Shown here one piece after another: positions 49,280 through 56,871 of a stretch of DNA of 64,000 bases. Position numbers and translations under genes: made by a program. Where the stretch lies: assembly GCA_052273485.1 (NCBI GenBank), contig DAVZID010000008.1, positions 8,206 to 72,205 of the forward strand. The letters are read 5' to 3'. The DNA is from Anthropogastromicrobium sp052273485. GTDB lineage: Bacteria > Bacillota > Clostridia > Lachnospirales > Lachnospiraceae. Each line of letters starts with the position of its first letter. Positions within the stretch are counted from its first letter, which is position 1. Below the pieces are notes generated by a model. It ran no database searches, was not told where the DNA came from, and saw nothing but the letters and a program-made list of their open reading frames with translations.

Positions 49280-49315
49280 CACATAAAGCACATAAAGCAC
49301 ATAAAGCACAGAGAG
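49280..49315 (+). repeat. 9-bp microsatellite
   Basis: Three exact copies of CACATAAAG (49280-49306) and a degenerate fourth (CACAGAGAG). They lie about 20 nt before the metallopeptidase start, where copy-number change would alter leader length. Confidence 0.85.
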
Positions 49316-49334
49316 CATAGAAAGGGAGACTGCC

Positions 49335-49727
49335 ATGGAGTATGACAGATTTCAGAAAATCCTGCAGGAAGAGGCGGAGAAGATACCGGAAAAGTTCTAT
49401 GAGGGGCTAAACGGTGGTGTGATCATCTCAGAGGAGACCAAGCTAAGCCCTTATGCGCAGAACCATGATCTGTATATCGCAGGTCAATATCTGCGCAGCT
49501 ATCAGATGGGAAAACAGATCGTGATTTATTACGGAAGCATGATGCGTCTATTCGGTTATATGGACGAAGAAGGAATGCGCCGAGAGATTGCGCGCGTGCT
49601 GCGCCACGAATTAAAGCACCACATAGAAGGGCGTGCGGGGCTTCGATCGCTTGAAAAATGGGATGAGGAGCAAATCGCAGGCTACCTGCAGAGAGGGCTT
49701 CGTGCGGAAAGGAAAAATGAAAAATGA
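49335..49727 (+). CDS. Small zincin-type metallopeptidase family protein
   Basis: 130-aa cytoplasmic protein with the zinc motif HELKH (residues about 94-98, in VLRHELKHHIEGRAG), a form of HExxH. Relatives are minimal zincin-like proteins of unknown substrate. The upstream TKLSPYAQNHDLYIAGQY region would form the beta part of the fold. It overlaps the oligopeptidase gene by 4 bp, so both peptidases come from one message. GAAAGGGAGA precedes the ATG. Confidence 0.82.
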   Translation: MEYDRFQKILQEEAEKIPEKFYEGLNGGVIISEETKLSPYAQNHDLYIAGQYLRSYQMGKQIVIYYGSMMRLFGYMDEEGMRREIARVLRHELKHHIEGRAGLRSLEKWDEEQIAGYLQRGLRAERKNEK

Positions 49728-51481
49728 ATCAGGAATGGTCATTGGACGTATTGTATCACGGATATGAAGATCCGAAGTTTGACGAGGATATGAAGAAACT
49801 CGAGAATACGGTTGCCGAAATGAAGGACAAGGTTGAGGCGGCAAAGAAGCTTGACCCGGTAAAGGGATTGGAGACTTGTATTGGACTTCAGGAGGAGATG
49901 GCAGCATTAGCGAGTCGTCTGGGTGAGTTTATTTCATTAAAGGGTTCTGTCAATACATCCGACAGCAAGACAAATGACATGGGTGCGCGTTTTGATCGGG
50001 TCATGGCAAATCAGACAGGCGCAAGAGTTGCATTCTGCAAGTATGTTTCCTCTATTGAAAATCTGGACGAGGTGATTGCACAGAGCAGCCTGCTGACCGA
50101 GTACAGCTACTATTTGACACAGATTCAGAAAAATGCATCCCATATGCTTTCCGACGAGATGGAAGATCTGATTGCACATATGGACATTACCGGAGGAGGC
50201 GCATGGGGAAAGCTGTTTGATTATCTGACTTCCTCTGTAAAAGTAGATTACGAGGGAAAGACAATCACCCTTCCGGCTGTTCGAAATCTGGCGACCAGCG
50301 AGGATAAGGAAGTAAGAAAGAAGGCATATGAGGCCGAGCTTGCAAGCTACGATAAGATTGCCGATTCCATCGCATTTGCCTTAAACAACATCAAGGGACA
50401 GGTATCTATGCTTTCCGCAAAGAGAGGCTATGAGAGTCCACTTGCCATGACACTTGATCAGTGCTGCATGAAGAAAGAGACACTTGATGCAATGTTCACT
50501 GCAATGCGCGAGTATCTGCCAAAGTTCTGGGAATACTTAAAGGCAAAGGCAAAATATCTTGGCTACGAGGGCGGATTGCCGTGGTACGATATGTTTGCTC
50601 CAGTTGGAAAGATGAAGGCAAACTATACCACAGAGACGGCACGCGATACACTGGTAGAGAACTTCAGCCATTTCTCAACAGAGCTGTCCGATATGATGGC
50701 ACGCGCCTTTGCAGAGAGCTGGATTGATTTTTACCCACACGAGGGAAAAGTCGGTGGTGCATTCTGTGCAAATGTGACAACCGAAAAGCAGAGCCGTATT
50801 CTTACAAACTTTAATGAATCCTTCGATTCGGTTGTAACACTTGCCCATGAGCTCGGTCATGCATTCCATAATCAGCAGATCTTTGAGAACCGCATTTTAA
50901 ATCAGGATTATTCTATGCCGGTAGCAGAGACTGCCTCCACCTTTAATGAGACTCATTTTATGCTGAGCGCATATCATAAGTCCACGGATCCGCAGGAAAA
51001 GCTTGCGATTCTCGAAAACCTGTTATCTGGAACCACACAGATTATCTGTGACATCTACTCCAGATTTTTATTTGAGGATGCTGTATTCCATAAATGCGAG
51101 TCTCAATTCTTAATGACTGATGATCTGAAGAAAATCATGCTCGACGCACAGAAGCAGGCATACGGTGATGGTCTTGACCAGACAAAGCTGCATCCGTACA
51201 TGTGGACCTGTAAGAGTCATTATTATTCATCTGGCTTAAGCTACTACAACTTCCCATATGCATTTGGTGGTCTGTTTGCAATGGGCCTGTACACTCAGTT
51301 CCAGAATGAGGGTGAGAGCTTTGTTCCAAAGTATAAGGCACTGTTAAAGGCAACTGCTACCTGCTCCGTAGAGGATACCGCAAAGATGGCAGATATCGAT
51401 CTGACAAAGCCAGACTTCTGGAGAAGCAGTCTTGAGACTTTTGCAAAGCTGATTGATGAGTATGTGGCATTGATCGGATAA
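49724..51481 (+). CDS. pepF: Oligoendopeptidase F, M3 family
   Basis: Zinc oligopeptidase that trims cytoplasmic peptides of roughly 7-17 residues (585 aa). The catalytic motif is HELGH in TLAHELGHAFHN (about 382-386), with the third ligand Glu in PVAETASTFNETHFM 25-30 residues on. The N-terminal helical domain and the C-terminal YFNFPYAFGGLF-like segment (YYNFPYAFGGLFAMGLY) match the PepF subgroup. No signal peptide. The start overlaps the small metallopeptidase stop. Confidence 0.95.
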   Translation: MNQEWSLDVLYHGYEDPKFDEDMKKLENTVAEMKDKVEAAKKLDPVKGLETCIGLQEEMAALASRLGEFISLKGSVNTSDSKTNDMGARFDRVMANQTGARVAFCKYVSSIENLDEVIAQSSLLTEYSYYLTQIQKNASHMLSDEMEDLIAHMDITGGGAWGKLFDYLTSSVKVDYEGKTITLPAVRNLATSEDKEVRKKAYEAELASYDKIADSIAFALNNIKGQVSMLSAKRGYESPLAMTLDQCCMKKETLDAMFTAMREYLPKFWEYLKAKAKYLGYEGGLPWYDMFAPVGKMKANYTTETARDTLVENFSHFSTELSDMMARAFAESWIDFYPHEGKVGGAFCANVTTEKQSRILTNFNESFDSVVTLAHELGHAFHNQQIFENRILNQDYSMPVAETASTFNETHFMLSAYHKSTDPQEKLAILENLLSGTTQIICDIYSRFLFEDAVFHKCESQFLMTDDLKKIMLDAQKQAYGDGLDQTKLHPYMWTCKSHYYSSGLSYYNFPYAFGGLFAMGLYTQFQNEGESFVPKYKALLKATATCSVEDTAKMADIDLTKPDFWRSSLETFAKLIDEYVALIG

Positions 51482-51619
51482 AAAATGCTCGGATAAAAAC
51501 GGAAGGCGTAGGAAAAAAGAACCGAAAAAAGTGGGGAACCTTGTCATTTAATAAAATATTTATTTTTAATAAAGGTTTGGTAAGAATTCGTAAGATTTCT
51601 TTAAGGCAGTGGTCAAAAT

Positions 51620-51648
51620 TTGGACACAAATCCCCGGTATGATATAGA
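51620..51648 (+). promoter_or_regulatory. Promoter for a leader or small RNA
   Basis: TTGGAC (51620-51625), 17-nt spacer, TATAGA (51643-51648). Confidence 0.6.
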
Positions 51649-51654
51649 CAAAGC

Positions 51655-51815
51655 TTAGATGAAAGCTTTTGAAGCAGCCAGACGTGAACGTGAGGCTGTG
51701 GATGAACAAACAGGTTTGCATTTTATACCACAGGCAGACAAAACATCAAGCCGGGTGAGTTACCGGCAGCCCTCCCCCTTTTTTAGTACCCTGGTGAAAG
51801 CCAGGGTATTTTTTT
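51655..51815 (+). ncRNA. Candidate 160-nt terminated RNA before the LTA-synthase gene
   Basis: A promoter-to-terminator unit without a convincing ORF. Internal dyads are AAGCTT...AAGCTT near the 5' end and CCGG-GTGAGTTA-CCGG (about 51752-51768), then a CCTCCCCC-T6 stretch. The final hairpin TACCCTGG...CCAGGGTA is followed by T7. Either a stand-alone small RNA or a conditionally terminated leader for the gene starting 170 nt further on. No known family was recognised. Confidence 0.45.
51788..51815 (+). terminator. Intrinsic terminator
   Basis: ACCCTGG (51788-51794), loop TGAAAG, CCAGGGT (51801-51807), then ATTTTTTT. Very strong, and located upstream of the LTA-synthase-like gene. Confidence 0.92.
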
Positions 51816-51983
51816 GTGCAACAGCTGCGAAGCAGCGAGCAAGCGCGAAGCCCTATTTCTGACTATTGTTCACTTTACATTCTGCCTCATTTGTGCTAAA
51901 GTATGGAGTGTTTTTTATTGCCTGTGATGATTCAGGCGACAGACGAATACTTCGTCAAAAAGAATGAAGGAGAAAGAAGAATA

Positions 51984-53966
51984 ATGAGTTTTAAGGAAAA
52001 AGCCGCTTCCTGGCGGCAGGAAGTACATATCGGCAAGATGAAACCGCGTCTAATTAAGGCTGCGATCTTGCTTGTGTGCTTTGCAGTTTTGATCGGCATG
52101 GCCTGGCATTACAGTGAATTTTCTGCAAAAGACTTTGCAATTCTTGCAGGGATAGGTGTGCTGACACTTGCAATTTATCTGATTGATATGCCTGTGCATC
52201 CGATAATTCGCGCATTGTTTGCGTTAGTAATCCCGTTAGGATGCTTTTACACGTTTGAAACATTGACGCACCAGATGAGTACGATGATTGATCTGGCAAA
52301 GCAGCTTAACATTGCCTTTTATTATTGGCTGTTTCTGTTTGTATTTTTTATTGCCGGACGAACCAGCATTTCGATGGGAATCTGTGTATCGTTAATCGCA
52401 GTGATTGGCATCGGCAATTATTTCGTTGTGCTGTTTCGTTCCAACCCGATTGTGCCGTGGGATATTTATTCCGTCCAAACAGCAATGAGTGTTGCAGACA
52501 ACTATGTCTTTTCAGTTGACTGGGCGCTGGCAGAGCACATCGCAATGTTTCTTTTGATGCTGATCGTTGGTGTGCGCACGAATCTTCGCATAAACAAAAA
52601 GATTTTGCGCCCAATTTTGTCCGTAGCGATGTGTATTCCAGCCTACTTTTATATTTCCTACTTATGGCAGGACAATTTGGAGCGAAATACTGGATTAAAC
52701 GATACGTTGTTTAATGCAAAATATATGCACAGCAAAGATGGTTTCTTTGTATCATTTATTCTGGATATCCATTTTCTTCAGATCGAAGAGCCAGCCAATT
52801 ATTCGGATGAGTCTGCATTGTCCCTGTTAAATGAGCAAAAAGTAGAACCAGTTGAAACGCCGGAGGAACTGCCGGATATCATCGCGATCATGGATGAGAC
52901 CTTTTCCGATCCAGCAGTGCTTGGCGAGTTTGAAACCAATAAGGACTATATGCCATTTGTACATAGTATTTTAAATGGTGACGTTGCAAATACAATCAGT
53001 GGATATGCTTGTGTATCTGTGCTTGGTGGAAACACAGCAAACTCCGAGTTCGAGTTTTTGACTGGAAACTCGATGGCATTCTTCCCGAACGGCTCTGTAC
53101 CGTATTTGCAGTACATCCGCGATGGGGTCAGCTCGATTGTCACCCAGTTAAATGATTACGGCTATACCACATACGGCACCCATCCATACCGCGCAAGGGG
53201 TTGGAATCGTGAGTTTATCTATGATCTGATGGGCTTTGATCATCGCTATTTCCAGGGAAGCTTCCCATTTGAGGATAAGCTGCGTAACTATGTTTCCGAT
53301 GAAGCAGATTTCAAGAGTATCCTCAAGTGGCGTGACGAGACGGATGGCCCGTTCTTTATGTTCAATGTCACAATGCAGAATCACAGCAACTACGGTGGTG
53401 ATTTCGATAACTTTGATCCGCAGATTACTGCAAAGTTTAAGAATACATTGTCCAATAAATATTTAAACAAATATCTGTCGTTGATGTATGAGACCGATCA
53501 GGATGTAGCAGAACTGTTAAGTGAGCTGTCCAAGTCTGATCGCAAAACCATTGTCGTGTTCTTTGGCGATCATCAGCCGAACGATTATGTTGTCCGCCCA
53601 ATCTACAAGGAGCATGGCCTTGATTTTGACAATCAGACCTATGAGCAACAGCAGCAGCGCCAGAAGACACCATTCTTTATCTGGGCAAATTACGATATCG
53701 AAGAACAGACAAATGTGGAGATTAGCCTGAATTACTTGAATATTTTACTGTTCGAGACTGCTGGACTGCAGCTTGACGAATATCAGACCTTCCGCAAAAA
53801 TCTGTGGCAGGGTGAGATTCCGATGATGAATGCAGTCGGCTATAAGAATGCGGACGGCGAGCTTGTGGAGTATGACGATGCACCGGAGAACATTCAGAAG
53901 CTTTTGAATGAGTATCAGAACATTCAGTATTATCGCATGGAGCGGGAGCACTCGAAGAAAAAGTGA
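51984..53966 (+). CDS. LTA synthase family sulfatase-fold membrane protein
   Basis: Polytopic enzyme of 660 aa with about five N-terminal helices (20-235) and an extracellular sulfatase-like domain (about 300-600). Visible are IIAIMDETFSDP with the metal Glu, LGGNTANSEFEFLTGNSMAF carrying the nucleophile Thr, THPYRARGWNRE, TMQNHSNYGGDF and VVFFGDHQPND with the metal Asp/His. Family members transfer glycerol-phosphate (LtaS) or phosphoethanolamine to surface glycolipids or glycans; the exact acceptor is uncertain. AAGGAG lies 11 nt before ATG 51984. The 3' end is overlapped by the convergent SpoIIID frame. Confidence 0.9.
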   Translation: MSFKEKAASWRQEVHIGKMKPRLIKAAILLVCFAVLIGMAWHYSEFSAKDFAILAGIGVLTLAIYLIDMPVHPIIRALFALVIPLGCFYTFETLTHQMSTMIDLAKQLNIAFYYWLFLFVFFIAGRTSISMGICVSLIAVIGIGNYFVVLFRSNPIVPWDIYSVQTAMSVADNYVFSVDWALAEHIAMFLLMLIVGVRTNLRINKKILRPILSVAMCIPAYFYISYLWQDNLERNTGLNDTLFNAKYMHSKDGFFVSFILDIHFLQIEEPANYSDESALSLLNEQKVEPVETPEELPDIIAIMDETFSDPAVLGEFETNKDYMPFVHSILNGDVANTISGYACVSVLGGNTANSEFEFLTGNSMAFFPNGSVPYLQYIRDGVSSIVTQLNDYGYTTYGTHPYRARGWNREFIYDLMGFDHRYFQGSFPFEDKLRNYVSDEADFKSILKWRDETDGPFFMFNVTMQNHSNYGGDFDNFDPQITAKFKNTLSNKYLNKYLSLMYETDQDVAELLSELSKSDRKTIVVFFGDHQPNDYVVRPIYKEHGLDFDNQTYEQQQQRQKTPFFIWANYDIEEQTNVEISLNYLNILLFETAGLQLDEYQTFRKNLWQGEIPMMNAVGYKNADGELVEYDDAPENIQKLLNEYQNIQYYRMEREHSKKK

Positions 53967-54222
53967 TATCTTCTGTGTGGTGGCGATACTTTTCACGTGT
54001 CGCCATGCCGCCGCGGATATGCCGCTCCGATTTATTGATATCAAGAATAATCCGTGTCTGGAATGCCAGGCGCGGATTTATTTGTATTAGGCGCTGGGTC
54101 ACGTCTTTGTGGACAGTGGACTTGCTGACACCGAATTGGCGAGCGGTTTGACGCACGGTGGCGCTGTTGTCAACGATGTAATGGGCAATGTTAATGGCGC
54201 GTTCCTCTATGTAATCTCTCAT
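53722..54222 (-). CDS. spoIIID: Stage III sporulation regulator SpoIIID, with antisense C-terminal extension
   Basis: Mother-cell transcription factor of sporulation. Residues 1-80 (MRDYIEERAINIAHYIVDNS, then GVSKSTVHKDVTQRL with the helix-turn-helix, and NKSERHIRGGMATREKYR) match SpoIIID closely. Known SpoIIID proteins end about here (some 85-95 aa). In this sequence the frame stays open to 166 aa through a Ser/His/Pro-rich tail that is simply the antisense of the last 245 bp of the LTA-synthase gene. Either the normal stop was lost or the tail is tolerated. No terminator separates the two genes. It marks the organism as a spore former. Confidence 0.88.
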   Translation of the reverse strand: MRDYIEERAINIAHYIVDNSATVRQTARQFGVSKSTVHKDVTQRLIQINPRLAFQTRIILDINKSERHIRGGMATREKYRHHTEDITFSSSAPAPCDNTECSDTHSKASECSPVHRHTPQARRPHSYSRLHSSSESHPATDFCGRSDIRQAAVQQSRTVKYSSNSG

Positions 54223-54380
54223 GCAAACCTCAAATTGATCTGTTTTTACAGTGTATGATAGGACCGTTCGGAAGATTCATTCAAATGGGGGCTGCAGGGG
54301 AGTATGTCAATAGTTCACGGAGAAAGTTTTGCAAAGTGAAATAAATATATGAATAGAAAGTTTAAGATAGAAATGCTATA

Positions 54381-54452
54381 ATGAAAAAACTATGGTATGT
54401 AAAAATGTTTAAGAAATGAAGAAACTATGGTATGTAAAAATATTTAAGAAAA
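54381..54452 (+). repeat. 35-bp tandem duplication creating an upstream mini-ORF before cutC
   Basis: AAACTATGGTATGTAAAAAT and its flanks are repeated with period 35 (C at 54390 and 54425). Copy 1 encodes a 12-residue ORF (MKKLWYVKMFKK, ATG 54381, overlapping the TATAAT at 54377). Its stop overlaps the ATG at 54416 of copy 2, which is in frame with cutC. Confidence 0.75.
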
Positions 54453-54463
54453 GAGGGAAAAAC

Positions 54464-55237
54464 ATGGCGGAAAAAGAAAAAACAGTTCTCGAAGTATGTA
54501 CCGACAGCGTAGCGTCTGCGATTGCGGCAAAAAAAGGAGGCGCAGACCGCATTGAGCTGTGCAGCAATTTAATTATCGGAGGAACAACACCCGACACAAA
54601 GCTGTATCGCATCATTCAAAATGAGACTGGCATTCCAGCACGTATTTTGATTCGTCCAAGATTTGGCGATTTTTGTTACAGCAAGTATGAGAAGGAATTG
54701 ATTCTTGAGCAGATTCAGGCGTTTCGCGAGGAAGGTGCGCAGGGCGTTGTCATCGGTGCCCTTAATCCAGATGGAAGCTTTGATCTGGAATTTATGGAAC
54801 AGTGCGTAAAGGCAGCTGGAAGCTGTAAAGTGACTTGTCACCGTGCATTTGATATGTGTAAGGATCCAGAACGTGCATTGGAAGATCTGATTCGCCTCGG
54901 TGTGGACACGCTTCTTACCTCTGGTCAGGAGCCATCTGCATTGGCGGGAGCCGATTGTCTTGAAACGCTTGTTGAAAAAGCACAGGGACGTATTCATATT
55001 TTAGCTGGTGCTGGTGTGTCGGATGCAGTGATTAAGCCTTTATATGAAAAAGGCATTCGTCAGTTCCATCTTTCTGCAAAGAAAGAGTTAGAGAGTGCAA
55101 TGCAGTATCGTAATACCAGAGTAAACATGGGACTTCCGGGAATGAGTGAGTATATGATCTGGCAGACCGATGAGGAAAAAGTGAGAAAGGCACGTATGGC
55201 TTTGGATGCATGCGGTGCAAAAGAAAGCACAAAATAA
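54464..55237 (+). CDS. cutC: CutC family protein
   Basis: TIM-barrel cytoplasmic protein (257 aa) named for copper homeostasis, although its biochemical role is unsettled. It has LEVCTDSVASAIAAKKGGADRIELCSNL, the conserved IRPRFGDFCYS, VTCHRAFDMCKDP and LTSGQEPSALAG. The C-terminus is rich in charged residues. AAGAGGG sits 6-8 nt before ATG 54464; the frame is open from ATG 54416 as a result of the tandem duplication. It is flanked by sporulation and cell-shape genes without an evident link. Confidence 0.9.
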   Translation: MAEKEKTVLEVCTDSVASAIAAKKGGADRIELCSNLIIGGTTPDTKLYRIIQNETGIPARILIRPRFGDFCYSKYEKELILEQIQAFREEGAQGVVIGALNPDGSFDLEFMEQCVKAAGSCKVTCHRAFDMCKDPERALEDLIRLGVDTLLTSGQEPSALAGADCLETLVEKAQGRIHILAGAGVSDAVIKPLYEKGIRQFHLSAKKELESAMQYRNTRVNMGLPGMSEYMIWQTDEEKVRKARMALDACGAKESTK

Positions 55238-55389
55238 AAATATGCGAAAAGAAAGAAGATAGGAGTGCAATAATAATCGAAAATACGCGAAAGCGGTTAA
55301 AGAATTGCATTAGAAAAGGCCCGACAAATCAGATGAAATGCCGGACCCCGTATAGGAACACTCACAAGTTCCTTGTTTTCTGAGGGGGG

Positions 55390-55411
55390 CCCGGTGCCTT
55401 GCGGCACCGGG
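55390..55411 (+). other. GC-rich hairpin in the cutC-mreB gap
   Basis: CCCGGTGCC-TTGC-GGCACCGGG is a perfect 9-bp stem without a T-run, preceded by TGAGGGGGG. The 480-bp gap also holds GGCCCG...CGGACC (about 55318-55346) and the promoter at 55451. It may be a transcript end or a structured leader. Confidence 0.5.
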
Positions 55412-55450
55412 TATGAGTATGAAAAAGCTTTCAAGTGATGGGGAATCGAC

Positions 55451-55479
55451 TTGAAGTACTTTTTAAGTACAGTTATAAT
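55451..55479 (+). promoter_or_regulatory. Promoter with internal palindrome upstream of mreB
   Basis: TTGAAG (55451-55456), 17-nt spacer, TATAAT (55474-55479). The spacer contains the perfect palindrome GTACTT-TTT-AAGTAC (55456-55470), an ideal place for a repressor. A second TATAAT lies at 55653-55658, closer to the gene, with a weak -35 (TTTCCC). Confidence 0.6.
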
Positions 55480-55716
55480 GTATCGCAAAATTGTGACAAA
55501 AATTTGTCCGAAATCTAAATAAAGAAGAAAAAGAATAAAGGAATTATCAAGCAAAGCAGGCAAAAGGCTATTTTAATGGCATCTTAAAAAATTCGTAAGA
55601 AGTATTTTTCTTGAAAATCGAAAAAAATACTTTCCCTTTTTCGAGTTATTGTATATAATGATACCTGTGTAGGCATATATCCGGGGGATATTTGTCTTGG
55701 GAAAGGAGTTTTAACC

Positions 55717-56715
55717 ATGGCATTTGGCGTGTCAACTGATATAGGAATTGATTTGGGAACTGCCAGTATTCTGGTGTATATAAAGGGGAAGGGCGTCGTA
55801 TTAAAGGAGCCTTCCGTTGTAGCGTATGACCGCAATACCAACGAGATAAAAGCGATTGGTGAAGAGGCCCGCATGATGATTGGACGCACCCCTGGAAATA
55901 TCGTTGCAATTCGCCCACTAAAACAGGGTGTCATTGCAGATTATACCATTACAGAGAAAATGATTCGGTACTTTATTCAGAAGGCGATCGGAAAGAGAAC
56001 CTTCCGTAAGCCGCGTATCTGTGTCTGTGTACCGAGCCAGATTACTGAGGTAGAGAGAAAAGCAGTAGAGGATGCTACATTTAATGCAGGGGCCAGAGAG
56101 GTTTATCTGGTAGAGGAGCCGCTTGCAGCAGCGATCGGCGCTGGTATTGATATTACAAAACCGTGTGGCAATATGATTGTCGATATCGGTGGAGGAACGA
56201 CTGATGTAGCTGTTATTTCCCTTGCGGGAACGGTTGTCAGCGAGTCCATCAAGGTAGCTGGTGATGATTTTAATGAGGCGATTGTCCGTTATATGAGAAA
56301 GAAGCACAACCTCTTAATTGGCGAGCGAACAGGTGAGGAGATCAAGATTAAGATTGGTACCTGCTATCCGCGTCAGGAGGAGCTTGCGATTGATGTAAGA
56401 GGCCGTAATCTGGTGACGGGTCTTCCAAAGACTGTTACGATTACTTCAGAGGAGACGCTTGAGGCGCTTTCTGAGTCAGCAAACCAGATCGTAGAGGCGG
56501 TACATATGGTACTCGAGAAGACACCGCCGGAACTGGCAGCTGATATTTCCGATCGTGGTATTGTGCTGACGGGTGGTGGCGCACTTCTTACAGGACTCGA
56601 GCAGCTTCTTGAGGAGCGTCTTGGAATCACCACGATGACGGCTGAAGAGCCGACCACCTGTGTGGCGATTGGAACTGGAAAATATATGGAAGTAATGAAT
56701 TCCATCAGAGATTAA
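55717..56715 (+). CDS. mreB: MreB/Mbl-type actin homologue
   Basis: Cytoplasmic actin-like filament protein that organises lateral wall synthesis (332 aa). The actin fold motifs are present: phosphate-1 IGIDLGTASILVY, phosphate-2 NMIVDIGGGTTDVAVISL, and the adenosine motif RGIVLTGGGALLTGLEQLL. It lacks neighbours mreC and mreD, which suggests an Mbl or MreBH-type paralogue rather than the main mre operon copy. Two possible promoters lie in the 480-bp upstream gap. AAAGGAG precedes the ATG. Confidence 0.92.
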   Translation: MAFGVSTDIGIDLGTASILVYIKGKGVVLKEPSVVAYDRNTNEIKAIGEEARMMIGRTPGNIVAIRPLKQGVIADYTITEKMIRYFIQKAIGKRTFRKPRICVCVPSQITEVERKAVEDATFNAGAREVYLVEEPLAAAIGAGIDITKPCGNMIVDIGGGTTDVAVISLAGTVVSESIKVAGDDFNEAIVRYMRKKHNLLIGERTGEEIKIKIGTCYPRQEELAIDVRGRNLVTGLPKTVTITSEETLEALSESANQIVEAVHMVLEKTPPELAADISDRGIVLTGGGALLTGLEQLLEERLGITTMTAEEPTTCVAIGTGKYMEVMNSIRD

Positions 56716-56777
56716 GAGAGTGAAGTCAGAAAGACTGAGTCAAAAGGTTGAGCCAAAAGACGAAGTTTGTTAGAGTG

Positions 56778-56826
56778 GACCGGCAAAAGAGGGCGAAAAG
56801 CAGATTCTTTGCCGGTTCATTTTTGT
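56778..56826 (+). terminator. Terminator after mreB
   Basis: GACCGGCAAA (56778-56787) pairs with TTTGCCGGTTC (56808-56818), followed by ATTTTTG. Long loop of about 20 nt. Confidence 0.85.
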
Positions 56827-56871
56827 GAATGGGATTTTGAAACGATAGGTTTGCTTTGATAAGGTGAAAAA

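Noticed and set aside
51659..51862. 67-codon frame over the candidate RNA at 51.7 kb
   Set aside because: It passes straight through a strong terminator, has no ribosome site and no recognisable product.
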